64,000 nucleotides of DNA, from assembly GCF_947507565.1 (NCBI RefSeq), contig NC_089190.1, forward strand, positions 248,001 to 312,000, given 5' to 3'. This DNA is from Oscarella lobularis. Taxonomy: Eukaryota > Porifera > Homoscleromorpha > Homosclerophorida > Oscarellidae. This document shows positions 36,301-50,300 of this stretch, piece by piece. Positions within the stretch are counted from its first letter, which is position 1, and every line of letters begins with the position of its first letter. The notes beneath the pieces are model-generated. The model made no database searches. It was given only the letters and a program-made list of their open reading frames with translations, and was not told the DNA's origin. A program made the translations under genes and the position numbers.

Positions 36301-39300
36301 CTCAGAAAAAGATTTCAAGAACAACAGATGCTCCATTCGATCGTCATTCGACATGCGGCGAAACTTTGGGAGTATCAATTCTAGATAAATATCTGCAAGA
36401 GATTTAGTATTAACATCCAAGCATTCGTAGAGAGCATATAATTCTGGTTGCCTCTTGAGAAAAAGCAGGGGAACGGATTCCATCCAAACCTCTTTACCAC
36501 ATAACAACAAAGATTCCGGCAAACAGACAGACTTTCCAGAGAATAAGGGCCGAAAGCTACCATCCACTGTTTCAAAAAGTGGAAGGGCGCCAAGATCATC
36601 GGAAGTAAAGCCCGTCGGCTGGCGAGAGCGACGGTCGACATGTGAATTGAAGTACTTTAAAAGACACAGAGACACCGATGCGTCGCAACAGAAGCACATC
36701 TTATTAGAACTAAGGTGCTGAAGGGCCTTTATAACTCTTCCGGGAAAGCCAAATGTGACTAGCCGTGATTTGACTAAGGCTGCAGCTGCTCTCTCCCCGA
36801 CAAGTTTAATTTGAAGAACGGGCATTCCCATTTCCATCACGGCTTTTTCAGCTGGAATATGAAAATCAGTAACATGTAACACAGTAAATCCAAGACTAAT
36901 AGGTACAAACACGGAATGAGAATGGCTGGTAGTTGGAATAAGGGGGTAATCGCTAAAGAAGTCTAGTGCATTTTCGAAAGTAGAACAAGCCAGTCCTTCC
37001 GTCATAATATATTCCCAAAATTGGGCAACCCAATTACTTAGAAAAGGCGGCTCTTCGTCTATCGTGTACCAGGCGAATGCCTTCAAAGGCAACCATTTTG
37101 TCCTTTGCAGTAGAGCAACAAAAGCAGACGGAGACAGTAAACGGATTGTCGGAGTAGTCTTCGCGATTTCAATGTAGCGAAAGTGGCTAAATGTCGAATC
37201 ACGAATGTGAGGGTGCACGAAAAGATCACGATTAGTCGGCAGGAGTTCCGGAAATCGAGAAAGATAGACAGGATAATTCTTCGAAAAAACTCTCAAACGT
37301 TCGTCTCCTGTGACCAAAAGAGGAAGTCCCTCCAGTTTTTTCAGAGAAAGCGATTCACCCTCTTGGGAAACGAACAGAAAGTTTAGAAGAAAGCCAACGA
37401 CAACCGGAGATTTAAAAAGTGTAGTCTTGATTTCACCAAGTGTAAACTTACGGGGACTCAATGACCACTCAAAGTGATAAAGAAAGCTGCAGACTGACTC
37501 AGGAGTTGTCATTTCAACTCCAGAATCACCAACGCTTTGCAAAGACGAAAATATTCTTTGAGTTGTAGTGACAACTGGAAGTCCGAGTAACAGAAGGAGT
37601 GCTTTCAGGACAATAGCGCCACTTGTTCCAAGGCGAAGCTGAACGGCTTCCTGGGACCAATAAAGAGCTCTACTAAAATGAACGCCTTGCCGTTCCACTG
37701 GTCCAATAGAATACCATCTCAATGAAGGCTTCATAGAAAAACTAGTGATAATAATGGAAGCAGCATCAACAGCAGCTCTATCCTGACTACGGAACTGAGA
37801 GTAGAGCTTTTTTCCGGAGTAGGAGGCGAGATCACTCAGCAGTTGTTGCTCGAACGACAGAAGGCAGTCTACATAAGCGAGAACGGGCGATGATGACTTT
37901 GTAAGACATTCGTAAACTTTGCAAGACAATCGATTCCAGTACGAATTGTTGTCGTCTTTGATGACAGGAAAGAGAGAGTGAAACCATGCAAGTCGGCTGC
38001 AAAAATCGGAATCGCCCTTACGCTCAGGAATGACATAGCGCTTGGCTTCTTCGAGAAAGGCAGCGTAAGCTGGAACAACACAGTAATCAATAAGATGCTC
38101 GTTCCAAGCCTGTTTCAGGTTGCACGTCCTTGCTGAAGAGCTGTCACGGAAGAGATCACGACGAGACGAGTCGAGGGCAAAATGTCCATTAACGTAGACC
38201 GGCAATGGTATTTTACCTGGCAGTGGTAAGAAACAGTAAGCCTTGCAGTCATACTTAATTTCAATCGCAAAAACCGAAGCTGCAACGCCTGCTCGAGGAA
38301 GCACGGCTTCTTCGGAAAAATCTCGAATATCCCCGTCACAAAGCGACTGATAACCAATCGATTGAAGCACAAGGCAACACTGTGAAGAGATATAACCTTT
38401 CTTATCTTCTATAATCGTCATTTCGTATTCGACTTGAAACCATGGAATTCGGAACGTTTCTACCTCTTTGGCAGCGGCAATTTTTTTAAACAATTCTCTT
38501 CGCTTCAGTGTCGCAGTTGAGTCCAATTCGGCGCAAACCGAGAATTCCTCTGTTCGTTCTTCATCATCAACAATCGAAAGTTTTATCGTCTTCAATGAAT
38601 TCAGAAAGAGCAGCAATTTAGAAGAAATGTCCGCAAAGTCTTCCAAAAGAATATTCATTTCATCACAACTTACTCCCTTTTTACGTATTGGTTCAGCTGG
38701 GCTATACCCGGTATGTCTCAGTGGAAATCGAAAGAGCGTGGCACCAGAAAGTTCATCAGCAGAAAAGACTGAATAATAGGCGTCTTTTACATCAGAAATT
38801 TTTTCCCAAAACCCTTCTTTCAAATAAAACTTTCGACCAGGCTTGTTGATTGACGAACCAGGAATGAACTTGCATAAAGGATCAAGGACACAAAAAACCT
38901 TATTGTCGGAGATAAAAGAGGGACAGTCTGTTAGATGGTAAACAGCGTTAAACCCAATTCCAAATTGACCGATTTTAGCAGCATCGTCCCTTTTACTGCC
39001 AAGTCCTAAGTTTTGAATTCCCGATAAATCATCTTCTGAAAAAGGACGATCATTGTAGACCAGCAATGCCGGACCCTGCAAGTGCTTCCAGCCGTCGCCA
39101 AACACTGTCCTAGCAGGATGATTCCGTTTGTCATAAACGATGTGAAGAGTAGACGCTCCAGCGTCGTCAGCGTTCTGAACAAGCTCCTTCAGAATCTGAA
39201 CTCCCCACGGATAGGCTCCTATAATGTTTCGTAGACGACGTGCTAAGGGTTCTTGCTGACCAAACTCTTCTCCAAACTCAACAGCGTGGTCGTCAAGACA

Positions 39301-42300
39301 ACTTTTTATATCTTTGTATTCGGACAGTGCACGTCGACTGCTGAGAAAAGGAACTCCCAGTTTCAAAGCCGTTTCACGCGTTATGCTTCCGTGAAGAACA
39401 TCGCAGTCGGTAAGGTCACTATTAGTGCACTCCGTATCGAAATATATAACGTCCGCACACGAAAGTAATCGTAGATTACAAGGATGATTGACCGGAACAA
39501 GCATCTTGCCAAGAATTGTTGGGGAAACTTCATCGACGTTTTTAGCAAACCAATCGAGAATTCTAACGGCTACCGTCAAATCGCGGCCGACATCTGCTGC
39601 TAACGCTTTGCCTTCGTCGTGAGATATCTTCATTTCAGTTAGAGCGTTCAGCAAGACAGATTGACTAAAATCAGATTTTATACCAAGAGCAGATTGAATT
39701 TTTGCAGAAGACAGATGAGAATAACCTCCTTGCCGAATTGTGAAGAGCCAAGGCTTCAAAGAACGAATATCAATGCAAGAAACGGCGAGGCGATTAGCGG
39801 AAACAAATCCAACGTCGTCACTGATCCAAATAAAGTTAGGATCCGAAAACTGTCTAGTAATAGCGTCTTCAAGAGAGGCCTGAGACAAGTACTGAGGCAA
39901 AAGGGAAAGAAGCGTTGCCATCATTTTGCCAAATTGCACCCCGAAACTCTCCTTATCTGATTTGTATTTCTCCATGGCCTTCAACCAGTGTTTGAGAACG
40001 CTATCCAAAGTCACTTGACAAAGTCCAAGAAACTCGAGAAGGCTCTCGTTTTGAACAATGCCTCCCTTTAAAATGAATTCAGTGCTGCCAACAAGGAAAG
40101 ACAACTCCTCAAGAGAAAGTTCACTGCAGGCAAGAGCACAGACGGTTTCAGAAGGAAGAGCAGTTTTACAGCAGTCACTCTTCCATGGCAAAGTAGAAGG
40201 ATACGAACAAGGAGCACTGTCCTCAACAGGACACCACTTAATCTCTTTCAATAAATCAGCAACAGTCGAACCAAACGCCGAGAAAAATGATTCAGAAAGC
40301 CGCTTTTCTACCCACAAAAATCTATCTTCACAGACGAAAAGACTAAGCAGCGCTTCGCCTTTTTCTGCGTCCCCCGCTGAAGCTTCATGGGCTATTTCGA
40401 CAATTTCCGAACCTGAAATTGACTCCAACGGACGAAAACATACGATACCAGAGAGAAGACGACCATACTTTTTGGAAAGAGCAAAGGGTCCTTCAGGAAA
40501 AACCGCCTTGTCACGAAAAAGCTTCGACAATAGAGGAGAAGACGGCTCGAAAAGTTCTGACGGTTTCTTTATGGTCCCGTCTGCCACTGGAATAAAAGGG
40601 AGCTCGTTAATGTGCTTGCGCACGACGTCGGGAAGGGGATGATGATTATCTAGATTATCTAGAAGATACTTCACTACCGATGTTGTGTAGTCCATTCCGG
40701 ACGTTTCCATATCAGGAAAAACAACTTCAGTAAACAACTCCTCAAAAGTCAACTGTCGATGAAAAGACGACAGATTACGTAGGACAGTCGATTCTTCATG
40801 ATTCGGAAAAGAAAGTAAAGGACGCATTAGTGAAAGATTCTTTACCGACTCCGGAACAGATTCCCGACACTTTTGCAAACTTGAATAAGCAGGTGAATTA
40901 TAAAGACGAAAAAGAGGCATTGACAGCAATGCGGACTCCATTGCTGATGTAAGAGAAACATTGCGAATCACGCGAGATAGGAAGGATAGCACTTCTTGAC
41001 ACTGAATCGCTGACCAATTGTGAAAAGAAGAAACGGAGAGGGGAACCTGAGCAATACAATGCAACACTTTATCCTGAGTCCACACGTACTTCGTCAATTC
41101 GTAATTCGAAGAAATAGAAATATAATCAGGGCAATCCTGCAAAACAACGCATCCGGCGCTTCTGAAAGTGGACGCAACATTCCGTGACATTGGCAAAGCT
41201 GAATCGTGTTCAGCAAAGATGACGTTCCTTCCACGGACGAGCTTCGCTACAGATGTGAAGTTGTCACAAGGTACGACAAAGTAGCCAACGAATTCATCAT
41301 ATTTATTATGAGCACCAATCCATTCCCACACGTCCTGCATCCACTGACGGCTAGGTTGGTCTGACCATGGAAGAGTCGATTTCTCCTCTTGCAATGGCCA
41401 GTAACTAGTTAAAATTTGTTTGAGCAGCGACGAGACGTGACGATGTTTAAGTTTCACAAGCGAAAGCGCTGAGCGACATTGATGCGACGTTAGTTTCGAG
41501 AACAGGTCTTCCCTCAAAGCGCAGTGCAAGAATATGTTGTCCATTCCTGGGAAAAGAGATAACGGGATATTATCGTTTCCTATGAAAACTTTCTGTGGCG
41601 ATGTCGACATATAAAACTCAACAAAAGAGTCGTCGTTCACTGGCAGTAAAAACAGCCCGACTAAATCGGCGTAGTCTTCATCTTTCAAAACAAACGCAAG
41701 AAGGCTAAGCTTTCTTTCGCGACTGAGCTCAGCCAAGCCGCAAAAACGATTTCTTAACAACGCTCGGACAAACTTCGAGTCAAACGGTTGGTAGCAGGCA
41801 GCCTTTAGGCAAGCAAGAACATTTTTCGGAGGCAAAACAACAGGCACTCCAATTCCAATCATTTCCTCGTATGCAACTCTGTCGTCCGGATTCAATTCTG
41901 AAGATTCACTGACGACAGCTTTGGAAAGAGAAATCCACGAACCTTCGCTTTCCGTCCAAAAAACATCTCCGCACAGTAAACGACGTAGAAAGCGATCAAC
42001 AACACCTTTCCAATGATGTTTAACATCCGAAGGATCCGGCCAGGCTCGGTAGACGGTACCGTGATCCAAAGACAAAGAAATTGCTTTATGTATCAAAGCA
42101 TCGTATGCTGGAGCCATTAGATGTTCGAGCAGTAAACTATTCCACTCGACTTCTTTAGTTTGACAGTCTGAAGCTCCCCATTTCAAGCTTCCTCTGTCAT
42201 CAGCAACGCTGAACGATCCGTGAACGTGCACGGGTAATCCCGTGTTGCTTTCGCCCGTGGGAGGAAGAGGCAGAAAGCAAAACACTCGGCCTGGGTCTTC

Positions 42301-43812
42301 AGCCTGGGCAGTCAAGGGTGGGAGTGAGAGTGCAAGGCCAATCCGAGGCAATTGATGAATCTCTTCACTGAGTTTCAAAAGAACTGACATCTCTTTTGAG
42401 ATATAGTGCGAAATTAACCATCTCTGCCGAGTAAGAATTTGGGCTTCGATGTCCCGACAGGTAACCACTGCTTCTTCCACCAGTACCTCACCTTTCTCAA
42501 CACGGACATTAATTCGTTCTCTCGCATGACGAACAGCTTGCCGAGTCTCTTTATCTATGCAGACGCTGAACACCTTTACAGGTGACTCACTTCCTGGCCG
42601 CCATTCAAAGAGCTTGATCGATGAAACGGAATTGAGAAAAAGAGGTACGAGGTGAGCGTCTTGCTTAAAGGACTCAAACAACGTAGTGCGAATGGTTTCC
42701 GGAGAGTGGACGCTTTTGCTCAAATCCGATTCGTCACCGTCGTTTCTCAAAGGAAACCGAAAGAGAGTTGCATCGTACGATGAAGCAGTCATGCTGCATC
42801 CAAATACGTTGTACGGATCAAACTGATCACGGTACAATTCAGAAGCTGAGAAAGTGCACCCTTGACCACCTTCTTTGAAATACTTCTCTTGGGGATCAAA
42901 GAAGCCAATTTTGCCGCCGCTCACTACACTGGGTAGATCTAGGAAGAAGTTTAAAAGAAAAATTCATCTTTCGCCAGGTCTTACTACCTGTTAGGTGATA
43001 AACAGAATTGAAACCAATTCCAAAACGACCCACTTTCGAGGGATCGTTTTCCTTTACGCTTCCACGAAGTGTTTGTATACTCTCCCAGTCGCTGTCCTTG
43101 AAAGCAGCGTCGTTCTGAGAGTAAAGCGCTGGCCCTTGAAATCGAGCCATTTCCGGGTTGATAAGAGATTCTGTGCCATATGCATCTGGCCTTGCATCGA
43201 GAAGAAACTTCACTTTGGTTGCACCAGCGTCGTCCGCATTTTGAATTAGCTCCTGTTCACAAGCTGAAATTGACCAACACAAAATATTTTCGTGGACTAC
43301 TGTACCTTCAGAATCTGCTCATGAGGGTATTTGTTCAGTATGACTTTAATTTGCTTCCACAAGGGTGAACCTTTCTGGCGAAATTTAAACCCGAAAACAT
43401 CTAAAAAAATACATAAAATTAAAGTATTTTTACGACAGATATGAAAAAAAATGAAGACGTATACGTGAGGGCCGACTGTAACCCCACTCAGTAGGTGATT
43501 AGAAAGGTTTTCCTCTATTAGGGAATACTGTTATCGAGTGCCGAGGAGAAACGTCATTTATAAATAGGGTAAGCAGTTACAAACAAGACGTCGTGATCTC
43601 TTGGGAGAAACAAAGAAAGAGGGGCGTGGCTCAGCGGGGTAAGTAAAACGGAGTTCTGCAAAAAATACAATACAGAAAGAGCCAATGACTAACTTAGAGC
43701 AAGCAAAAGTAGTTTGAGAGAGACCCTTCACGTCGCCATAAGGCTTCGCTTGGCCTCACTAACAGAACCAAGACACAAACGACACCAACACAGGTCAGAC
43801 TGTACCAGACAT
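33361..43812 (-). CDS. Sacsin-like GHKL ATPase repeat/HEPN protein, gene A
   Basis: Four coding exons: 43812-43806 (ATGTCTG only), 43400-43306, 43252-42988 and a 9578-nt exon 42938-33361, together 3314 residues. All introns are GT-AG and every phase closes. The start was chosen because the seven-base exon, its donor and surrounding sequence are conserved in gene B. Domains: N-terminal GHKL/Hsp90-type ATPase module ([11 protein letters not shown] at ~35-45, [13 protein letters not shown] at ~110-122); a second one near 1370 ([31 protein letters not shown]); a long helical region; and a HEPN domain in the last ~130 residues ([28 protein letters not shown]). Human sacsin has three such ATPase repeats, a J domain and HEPN; here I see two and no J domain. 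Sacsin acts as a co-chaperone-type scaffold; this protein's role is unknown. It lies divergent to gene B. Confidence 0.9.
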
Positions 43813-44093
43813 CGAATGAGCACTTGAAGGAGATCGAAAAACAGTCGCACGTCTCACTTTGGCCTCTAGCTGTTTAGTTGAGCCGGAGAAAGAGAACGCT
43901 ATGTTTGCGCTTGCGCGATCACGTGCGAACCGTAAGAGTACTTCTCTACGAAGCGAAGCCAGGCGAAAGGTTATTCGACGTCTTCGTTTGCGAGACACAC
44001 TAAATAGACCGCCTATCTTGTGTTACGGTTAGGCCGGACGTCAGACAGCTACGGCTTTTGAAGATATCTGTAGTTCAACGGTTGTACGACGAA
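43813..44093. promoter_or_regulatory. Divergent promoter region of gene A and the kelch gene
   Basis: Positions ~43806-43930 match, inverted, sequence just upstream of gene B (~47197-47310), including CACGTGATCGCGCAAGCGCAA and the start ATGTCTGGTAC. The shared block likely contains the core promoter and 5' leader of both sacsin-like genes. The kelch gene starts 282 bp away on the other strand. Confidence 0.5.
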
Positions 44094-46690
44094 ATGGTGC
44101 AACCAGAATCACCTCAACCTCGATATGATCAAGAATGTGCGTTTATCGGCGATGAATTACATCTCTTCGGTGGAAGAAAGGGCGATCGTAGTTATTATTT
44201 CCCGCGCAACGAAATCTGGACATTTGATGTCAAGGAAGAGAAGAAATGGTTCCGCAATTTTGCCCAAGGAAAGAATATTCCTCCTCCTTGCGAGGGAGCA
44301 CGATGCGTGGTCATCAATGGAATCATGTATTCGTACGGGGGAGAGAAGGAAGACGGGGGTCGTCTGGGAGAGGTGTTTGGTTTGGATCCAGAGAAAATGA
44401 AATGGATCCAAGTAGCCACGCCCATGAAAAGAAAGAAACCATGGCAACGTCTCTCCTGTTGTTGTGGGCTATCGGAGTGAGACTGATCATGTTTGGGGGA
44501 AAGAGCGAAGACATTCGTCGAGGTCGTCTCCAATCAGGAGCCCAATCGAATGGGTATGTGAATAATGAGATTTATGAATTTGTATTTGAGGAGGGAAGAG
44601 AAAAAGGTAAATTTCATGAATTGAAATCTGGGAATAATTCAAATGTTGATGTCTAGGATATTGGTTGGATGTGGAATTAAGCGGAGAAAGACCACAACCA
44701 CGTCAATGTGCTGCCATGGAAACAATTGATCAGCATCGAGGATTACTCCATGGAGGGACTGACTTTTCGAATGCATTTGATGATGCATTTGTGATTGATT
44801 TGAGAGAAAAGGTATATAGTAATTATATTTGGCAATAGTTAATGATTTGAAATAGAAATGGATTTCCGTCAATTTCCTTCCAAAACCATCCGCTCGATCT
44901 CGTCACAAAATCTGTCGATTATCAAAAACAGGATTCAAAGAAAGAAATTGTTTTTTTCTTGTTGGTGGGTACAACGTAGAAATTGAATTTTCAGACCACG
45001 CTTACATTATTGATTTTGAAAAAAGGAAATCTTACGCGTTACAGAATCAGAGCTATTGATATCAACTTCTGATTACTTTTATTAGTTTCACGTAAACCCG
45101 GAAGTGGCACCTATTGTAAATTGCGAGACTCTCCATTGCGTAGAGAGTCGTGATGGGTCAGCTCATATCATTGCCACACAAGGAGAAGACTGGGCAAAAA
45201 GGCAAAAGGAAATTTTGATTGAGTTCTTTCTTGGTAAGAAGGAATGACGATATTATCCTATTTCATTATTTTCTAGGTCCATCAAACGAGTCGTGGATGC
45301 AGATTGAAACTCAGATACTTCCTTCCGCGAATTTGGTATCAACAGTGCCTCCTAATGAATTACTAAACATTAGGGAACTTGAAAGAGAATTGGAAGCAAT
45401 GAGGCGAGGGTTTCTGTAATATTGTTTCTATAAATGATAATTACTTTTAGAATGGAAGTGGAGAAACTTCGAAATGAAAGGTTAAATAGATTAATAACAA
45501 TTGAGTCACGTGACATCTTCAATTATGTAGAGCCCAATCTCATCAAGTCATAGAAGAACAAAGAAGACAATTTGAGGAAGAGAGACTGCAAAAGCAAGTT
45601 AAATATAGGTAATGAATTTTTGCGAAAGAATTCTTTTTGCAGAACAAGATTGGAAGTACGAAACCAGTCTTTGGAAGAAGAGAGATCTTGTCTTGTAGAG
45701 CAAAGGAAAAAATGAATCAATTATAATTTTGTCACGTGACTATTGCACTTGTAGAACCAAGTTGGAAGAAAGAGCCCAATCTCTTGAAGAAGACAAATTA
45801 CTACTCAGAGAGCAAAGGCAAGAAATTAGAAAAAAACACCGAAAAATTATGAAATTTTCTGTTTAAGGAGTGGGTTTGAGATCCGTTGCAATTCTCTGAG
45901 GTATTGCAAGAAATAATGATTAATTAACATCGCATGATACCGTTTTTCTTTAGGACAAAAAATCGCGATTTGGAAAGAGAAAAGAGAGACGCGACTCACG
46001 CTTCGGAAGCTCAGAGGTATAGTCATACTGTATTGTCTATCGTGTGATGTTAGATAGCATTCTTGTTGCAGAACTAAATTGGAAATTCAATCCAGAGATC
46101 TTCACAAAGAGATCGTTCACCTAAAAGAAGACCTTCAAACCACAAAGTGAAGTTCTATCAATAAATAAATAAACACATCTGATTACACGTTTTTAGAATT
46201 GAATTAGAAGCAGTCCGGGAATCTCACCGTCGACTCATCGATTATCTTGCAACCAACCCTCACCGCAGTTCCATTGACCAGGGATTCCATGCAGCGCGTA
46301 AATATATTATAATGTAATCATGATTTTAATAAAATAATTTTATTTTCAGAAGGTTCTAATGCTTCAAGCGATAGAGAAGTTGATCGAAAAGTAACGGACG
46401 AAGAGCTTCAGCAATTGGCTCCTAAACTCATTGACCAGTGGAAAGAGGTTTCTCGTCGATTGCCAGGAGAGAAAGAAAGCGAGGCAGCATTAGAAATAAA
46501 GCACAGGAGCAATCCAAAAGAACTTGTCTACTCCATGCTCAACAGCTGGCACATTCTCAATGGATCAGATGCAACTGTAAAGAGCATCTGTAAAGCTCTT
46601 CTAAAACGACCCGTTATCCATCGGCTTGCTGCAGAGGAGGTCTTTGGAATAAGTGCTGTTAAACACGTTTTACGTGATTTTGGTTATTGA
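44094..46690 (+). CDS. Kelch - coiled coil - Death domain protein
   Basis: Start ATG 44094 (MVQPESPQPRYDQECAFIG). Kelch blades follow: GDELHLFGGRKGD, INGIMYSYGGEKED, VRLIMFGGKSED, RGLLHGGTDFSNAFDDAFV, and FFLVGGYNVEIEFSDHAYI. Then come many short exons of about 30-100 nt, each coding coiled coil (RTKLEERAQSLEEDK, RTKLEIQSRDLHKE), separated by ~50-bp introns. The last exon (46350-46690) is a Death domain: LAPKLIDQWKEVSRRL, then MLNSWHILNGSDATVKSIC and a conserved AEEVFG-like end. Such a protein would act as a Death-domain adaptor or sensor. One problem: the frame must shift near 44440-44460 (TGTTGTTGTGGG) to keep the third blade; no intron explains it. Apart from that, the first kelch blades and the final exon are clean. 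It sits in the spacer of the inverted sacsin-like pair. Confidence 0.75.
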
Positions 46691-47303
46691 TTAATTATTT
46701 CATTCTACTCTATCCCTTTCCAATTTTTTTATTGTTGCGCGATGCGCTGTAGTTTTAACGGGGTAGTCTCATTCATTCTCCCTTGTCTTTTATCATTTTT
46801 GTAGTTTTAGCGAGAATTCTTGTATCCGGGATGTCGATCACCCGTTTTGCTGTAGCCAGAGATATAGCCGTGGGAATTTTTTTGCAGATGGCGTCTTGGC
46901 TCACCGATGTCGTCGCGAATCATGATGTTGACCGGTTTGTCGGTCTGCACGAAAACCGAGCCTATTTTCGTGGAAAGAACGACCTCGATGCCTCTGTTGT
47001 AGTTCAAAAGGGCGGGATTATCCGAGATACTCTGATGACGACGGTAGGAGGGGCGGAAATTACAAGAAAAAAGTTTAGTGCTCAGTTTTCAAGCCTTTTC
47101 GTCTAGATAGAGATGTACCAGAATGGTGAAGTCTCTCGGAAACCCTAGGGCCAGAGCCCTATATAATCATTGTCTAGGGCTCTGCCCAGGGCACGATTCT
47201 CACGTGATCGCGCAAGCGCAATTGTTCCGACTCAACGAGCTCAGAGCTACAGGCTAAAGCGAGACGTGCAACTGTTTTTGGATCGCCTTCAAGTGCATAT
47301 TCG
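46691..47303. other. Intergenic; GC-rich hairpin and promoter of gene B
   Basis: An imperfect inverted repeat, CCTAGGGCCAGAGCCCTA (47144-47161) with CTAGGGCTCTGCCCAGG (47174-47190), can form a hairpin about 115 bp before the gene B start. The block 47197-47303 is shared with gene A upstream sequence. Frames here lack domains. Confidence 0.45.
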
Positions 47304-50300
47304 ATGTCTGGTACGGTCTAACTTACGTCCATGCCCTTTCTGTCTTCGTTCTGTTACTAAGACCAAGCCGCGCGCGGCCAAGCCATGTGGCTACAAGATT
47401 AAATCTCTCTCCAACCACTTTTTTCTACCAGCCAGCTTTTCGCTTGCTATGTACTTTCACAAACTGGCCTTTTGCTGGTCTAACACGGCAGAATCCTTAG
47501 TCACGTCCCTCTTTCTTGCCGATTAGGTCGAATAGGCTGCTTTGCTTCTGTTTAATTAAATGACGTTTTTCTTGGTACTTGATTTTATCAATTTATTTTA
47601 TTGAATATTGATCAATGATGTTAGAAAGAATGCCATGAATTTGAAAAACCTTTCTGTTTCTTATCACCTAGGACTAATGGGAGGCTAATATAATCTGTCA
47701 TTATGAGTCTCATTTTTTTCTAATGTTTTGTATTAGATTAACATGTTTAATTAACTAATTCATTTCAGACGTTTTTGAGTGGGAATTTCGCCCGAGAGGT
47801 CCAACCCTGTGGGAGCAGATTCAAGTCATACTTAAGAAATACCCTCACGGTGGGCAGATTCTAAAGGTACTTGTGCGAGAATGTTTGCTCTTTCGACGTC
47901 AGCTTCTTAACAGGAGCTAATTCAAAATGCAGACGACGCTGGCGCTACCGAAGTGCAGTTTCTTCTCGATGCGAGGCCAGATGCATATGGCAGGGAAACT
48001 CTGATCAACCCGAAATTAGCTCGATTTCAAGGGCCGGCGCTTTACGCACAGAACAACGCTGTTTTTAAGGACAGCGACTGGGAAAGTATACAAACTCTTC
48101 ACCGAAGCGTGAAGGAGAAAGATCGCATGAAAGTGGGTCGTTTTGGAATTGGCTTCAATTCTGTTTATCACCTAACAGGTATTAAGACTTGGCAGAAGTG
48201 AAAATATTTTGAACTGCTTTTTAGATCTTCCCAGTGTTGTGAGTGACAAGAAAATGGCCTTCTTTGATCCTCAAGAAAATTGTTTCGAAAAAGGCGGTGC
48301 AGGGCACACTTTGTCAGCTTCTGCAAAGTACCCTGATCAGTTTGCTCCGTACAACGTATTTGGCTGGAGCATGGCGGATTTATCATACGAGGGAACTCTT
48401 TTCCGTTTTCCTTTGAGAAGCAATGGTGACGAATCCGATTTAAGTTCTCCGAAAGCTGTTCGAGAAACGGTGTTTGAACCATTCAAAAAAGACGCTCATC
48501 TCGTTCCTCTTTTCCTCAAATGCGTTGAATCGATCAAGCTCTTTGACTGGCGACCAGAAAGTGAGTCGCCTGTAGAGGTGTTTAGCGTCTTTATAAATGA
48601 AGACACTCGGCAATCTGTTCGTGATGCGAGGTCGCGGATTAACGTTTGCGTTGAAAACGACGATGTCGTGGTGGAAGAAGCTTTTGAAGCACTCGTGACC
48701 TGTCGGGACGAATTCCAAGTTCTCTCTAATCAGAAATGGCTAATTGCTCACTACATCTCAATGGAGGATTCTGACATCTTGAAACTCAGTAAAGAGGTAC
48801 ATCATGCGCCATGGATTGGCCTTGCTCTCCCACTCCCACCCTTGAACGCCCATGCTCAAGACCTAGGACGGATGTTTTGCTTTCTACCACTTCCTCCCAC
48901 TGACGACAGCAACACCGGTTTACCTGTGCACGTTCACGGATCGTTCAGCGTTGCTGATAATAGAAGAAGCCTGAAATGGCGTGCTGCAGACTGCAAGACT
49001 GATAATGAAGTCGCGTGGAATGAGCTACTTCTTCATCATCTAGTAGCTCCAGCATACGAGGCTCTAATTTCTAAAGCTATTGCTCTGTCTTTGGATCGCG
49101 AGACCGTCTATCGAGCCTGGCCGGAACTTTCGCGTGTTAAATATCATTGGCAAGGCGTTGTGGATGAATTTCTACGCCGTTTACTCTGCAATGATGTCTT
49201 TCGGTTGGACTGCGGCAATGGTTCGTGGATTTCTCTTGAAGAAGCTGTCGTACATAAATCGTCAGAGTTGAGTCCAGACGAAAGTGTTGCATACGAAGTA
49301 ATGATGCGAATGGGAGAGCCCGTTCTTCTGCTTCCAAGAAATGTTCTTGCTTGCCTTAATCGCGCTAAAGCTCGCAGTATAGCTAGCTATGAGGCATTTG
49401 ACTCGAACTTTCTTTGTTCATCGCTGAAGAAAAGTCCTTACAAATACGTTGACCTTACAGGCAAGAAGAAGTATAGTCTTCTTGCGTTCGCTTTGCGGGA
49501 CGAAAACTACGCTGATTTAGTGGGACTGTTCTTGCTGCCATTGAACGATGGATCTTTTACTTCGTTTCAGTTGTCGTCATCGCCAAGCCAAGTCTTCATA
49601 GAAAACAAAGATTTCCTGGTATCGCTTTTCCAGGGAATGGAGAACAGGTTCTTACACTTCTCTTTACCCAAACTTCTGCGCCAAAAGTTGACGTCAATAG
49701 AATGTTGCAAAACGCTGTCGTTGATGCATATTCAACATCACCACGTGGTTTCACTGCTGAAAGGAATTCTGCTAAATTACTGGCCATTGCAAGATAAGGC
49801 AATCATTCCATGGTCTGACCAGCCTAGTCGTCAGTGGATACACGATCTTTGGAGATGGCTTCGAATTCATAAGGACTATATTGACTTCCTTGGTTGCTTT
49901 GTCATACCTTGTGGCAACTTCACATCTGTGGCGAAGCTTGACGGTGAAAGGAAGGTCATATTTGCTGATTTTGCTCGGCACGATTTAGATTTTTCGGATG
50001 GAATGTCGCAGACCGTTGCGTCTGCCCTGAGCAGCGCTGGTTGCGTTGTTTTGAAGGACTGCCCCGATTACATTTTGTCTAACGACGAATTGAGAAAGTA
50101 CGTGTGGACTCAGGCCGAAGCTTTGTGCTGTCTTGCTCAGGTGCCTGTTTCGGTTTCTTCCTTTAAGGAATGGACGGAGATTCAATGTCGAGACGTTCTT
50201 TCGTTCCTTTATCGTGTGATTGACAATGATTCGTCTGTCACTATAGAAATAGAGTCGGTATTGCTGTCAATGCCTCTTTTTCGTCTTTATCACTCTGGTG

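Noticed and set aside
40058-40642. 194-codon plus-strand frame inside sacsin-like gene A
   Set aside because: Antisense shadow of a clearly coding 9.6-kb exon.
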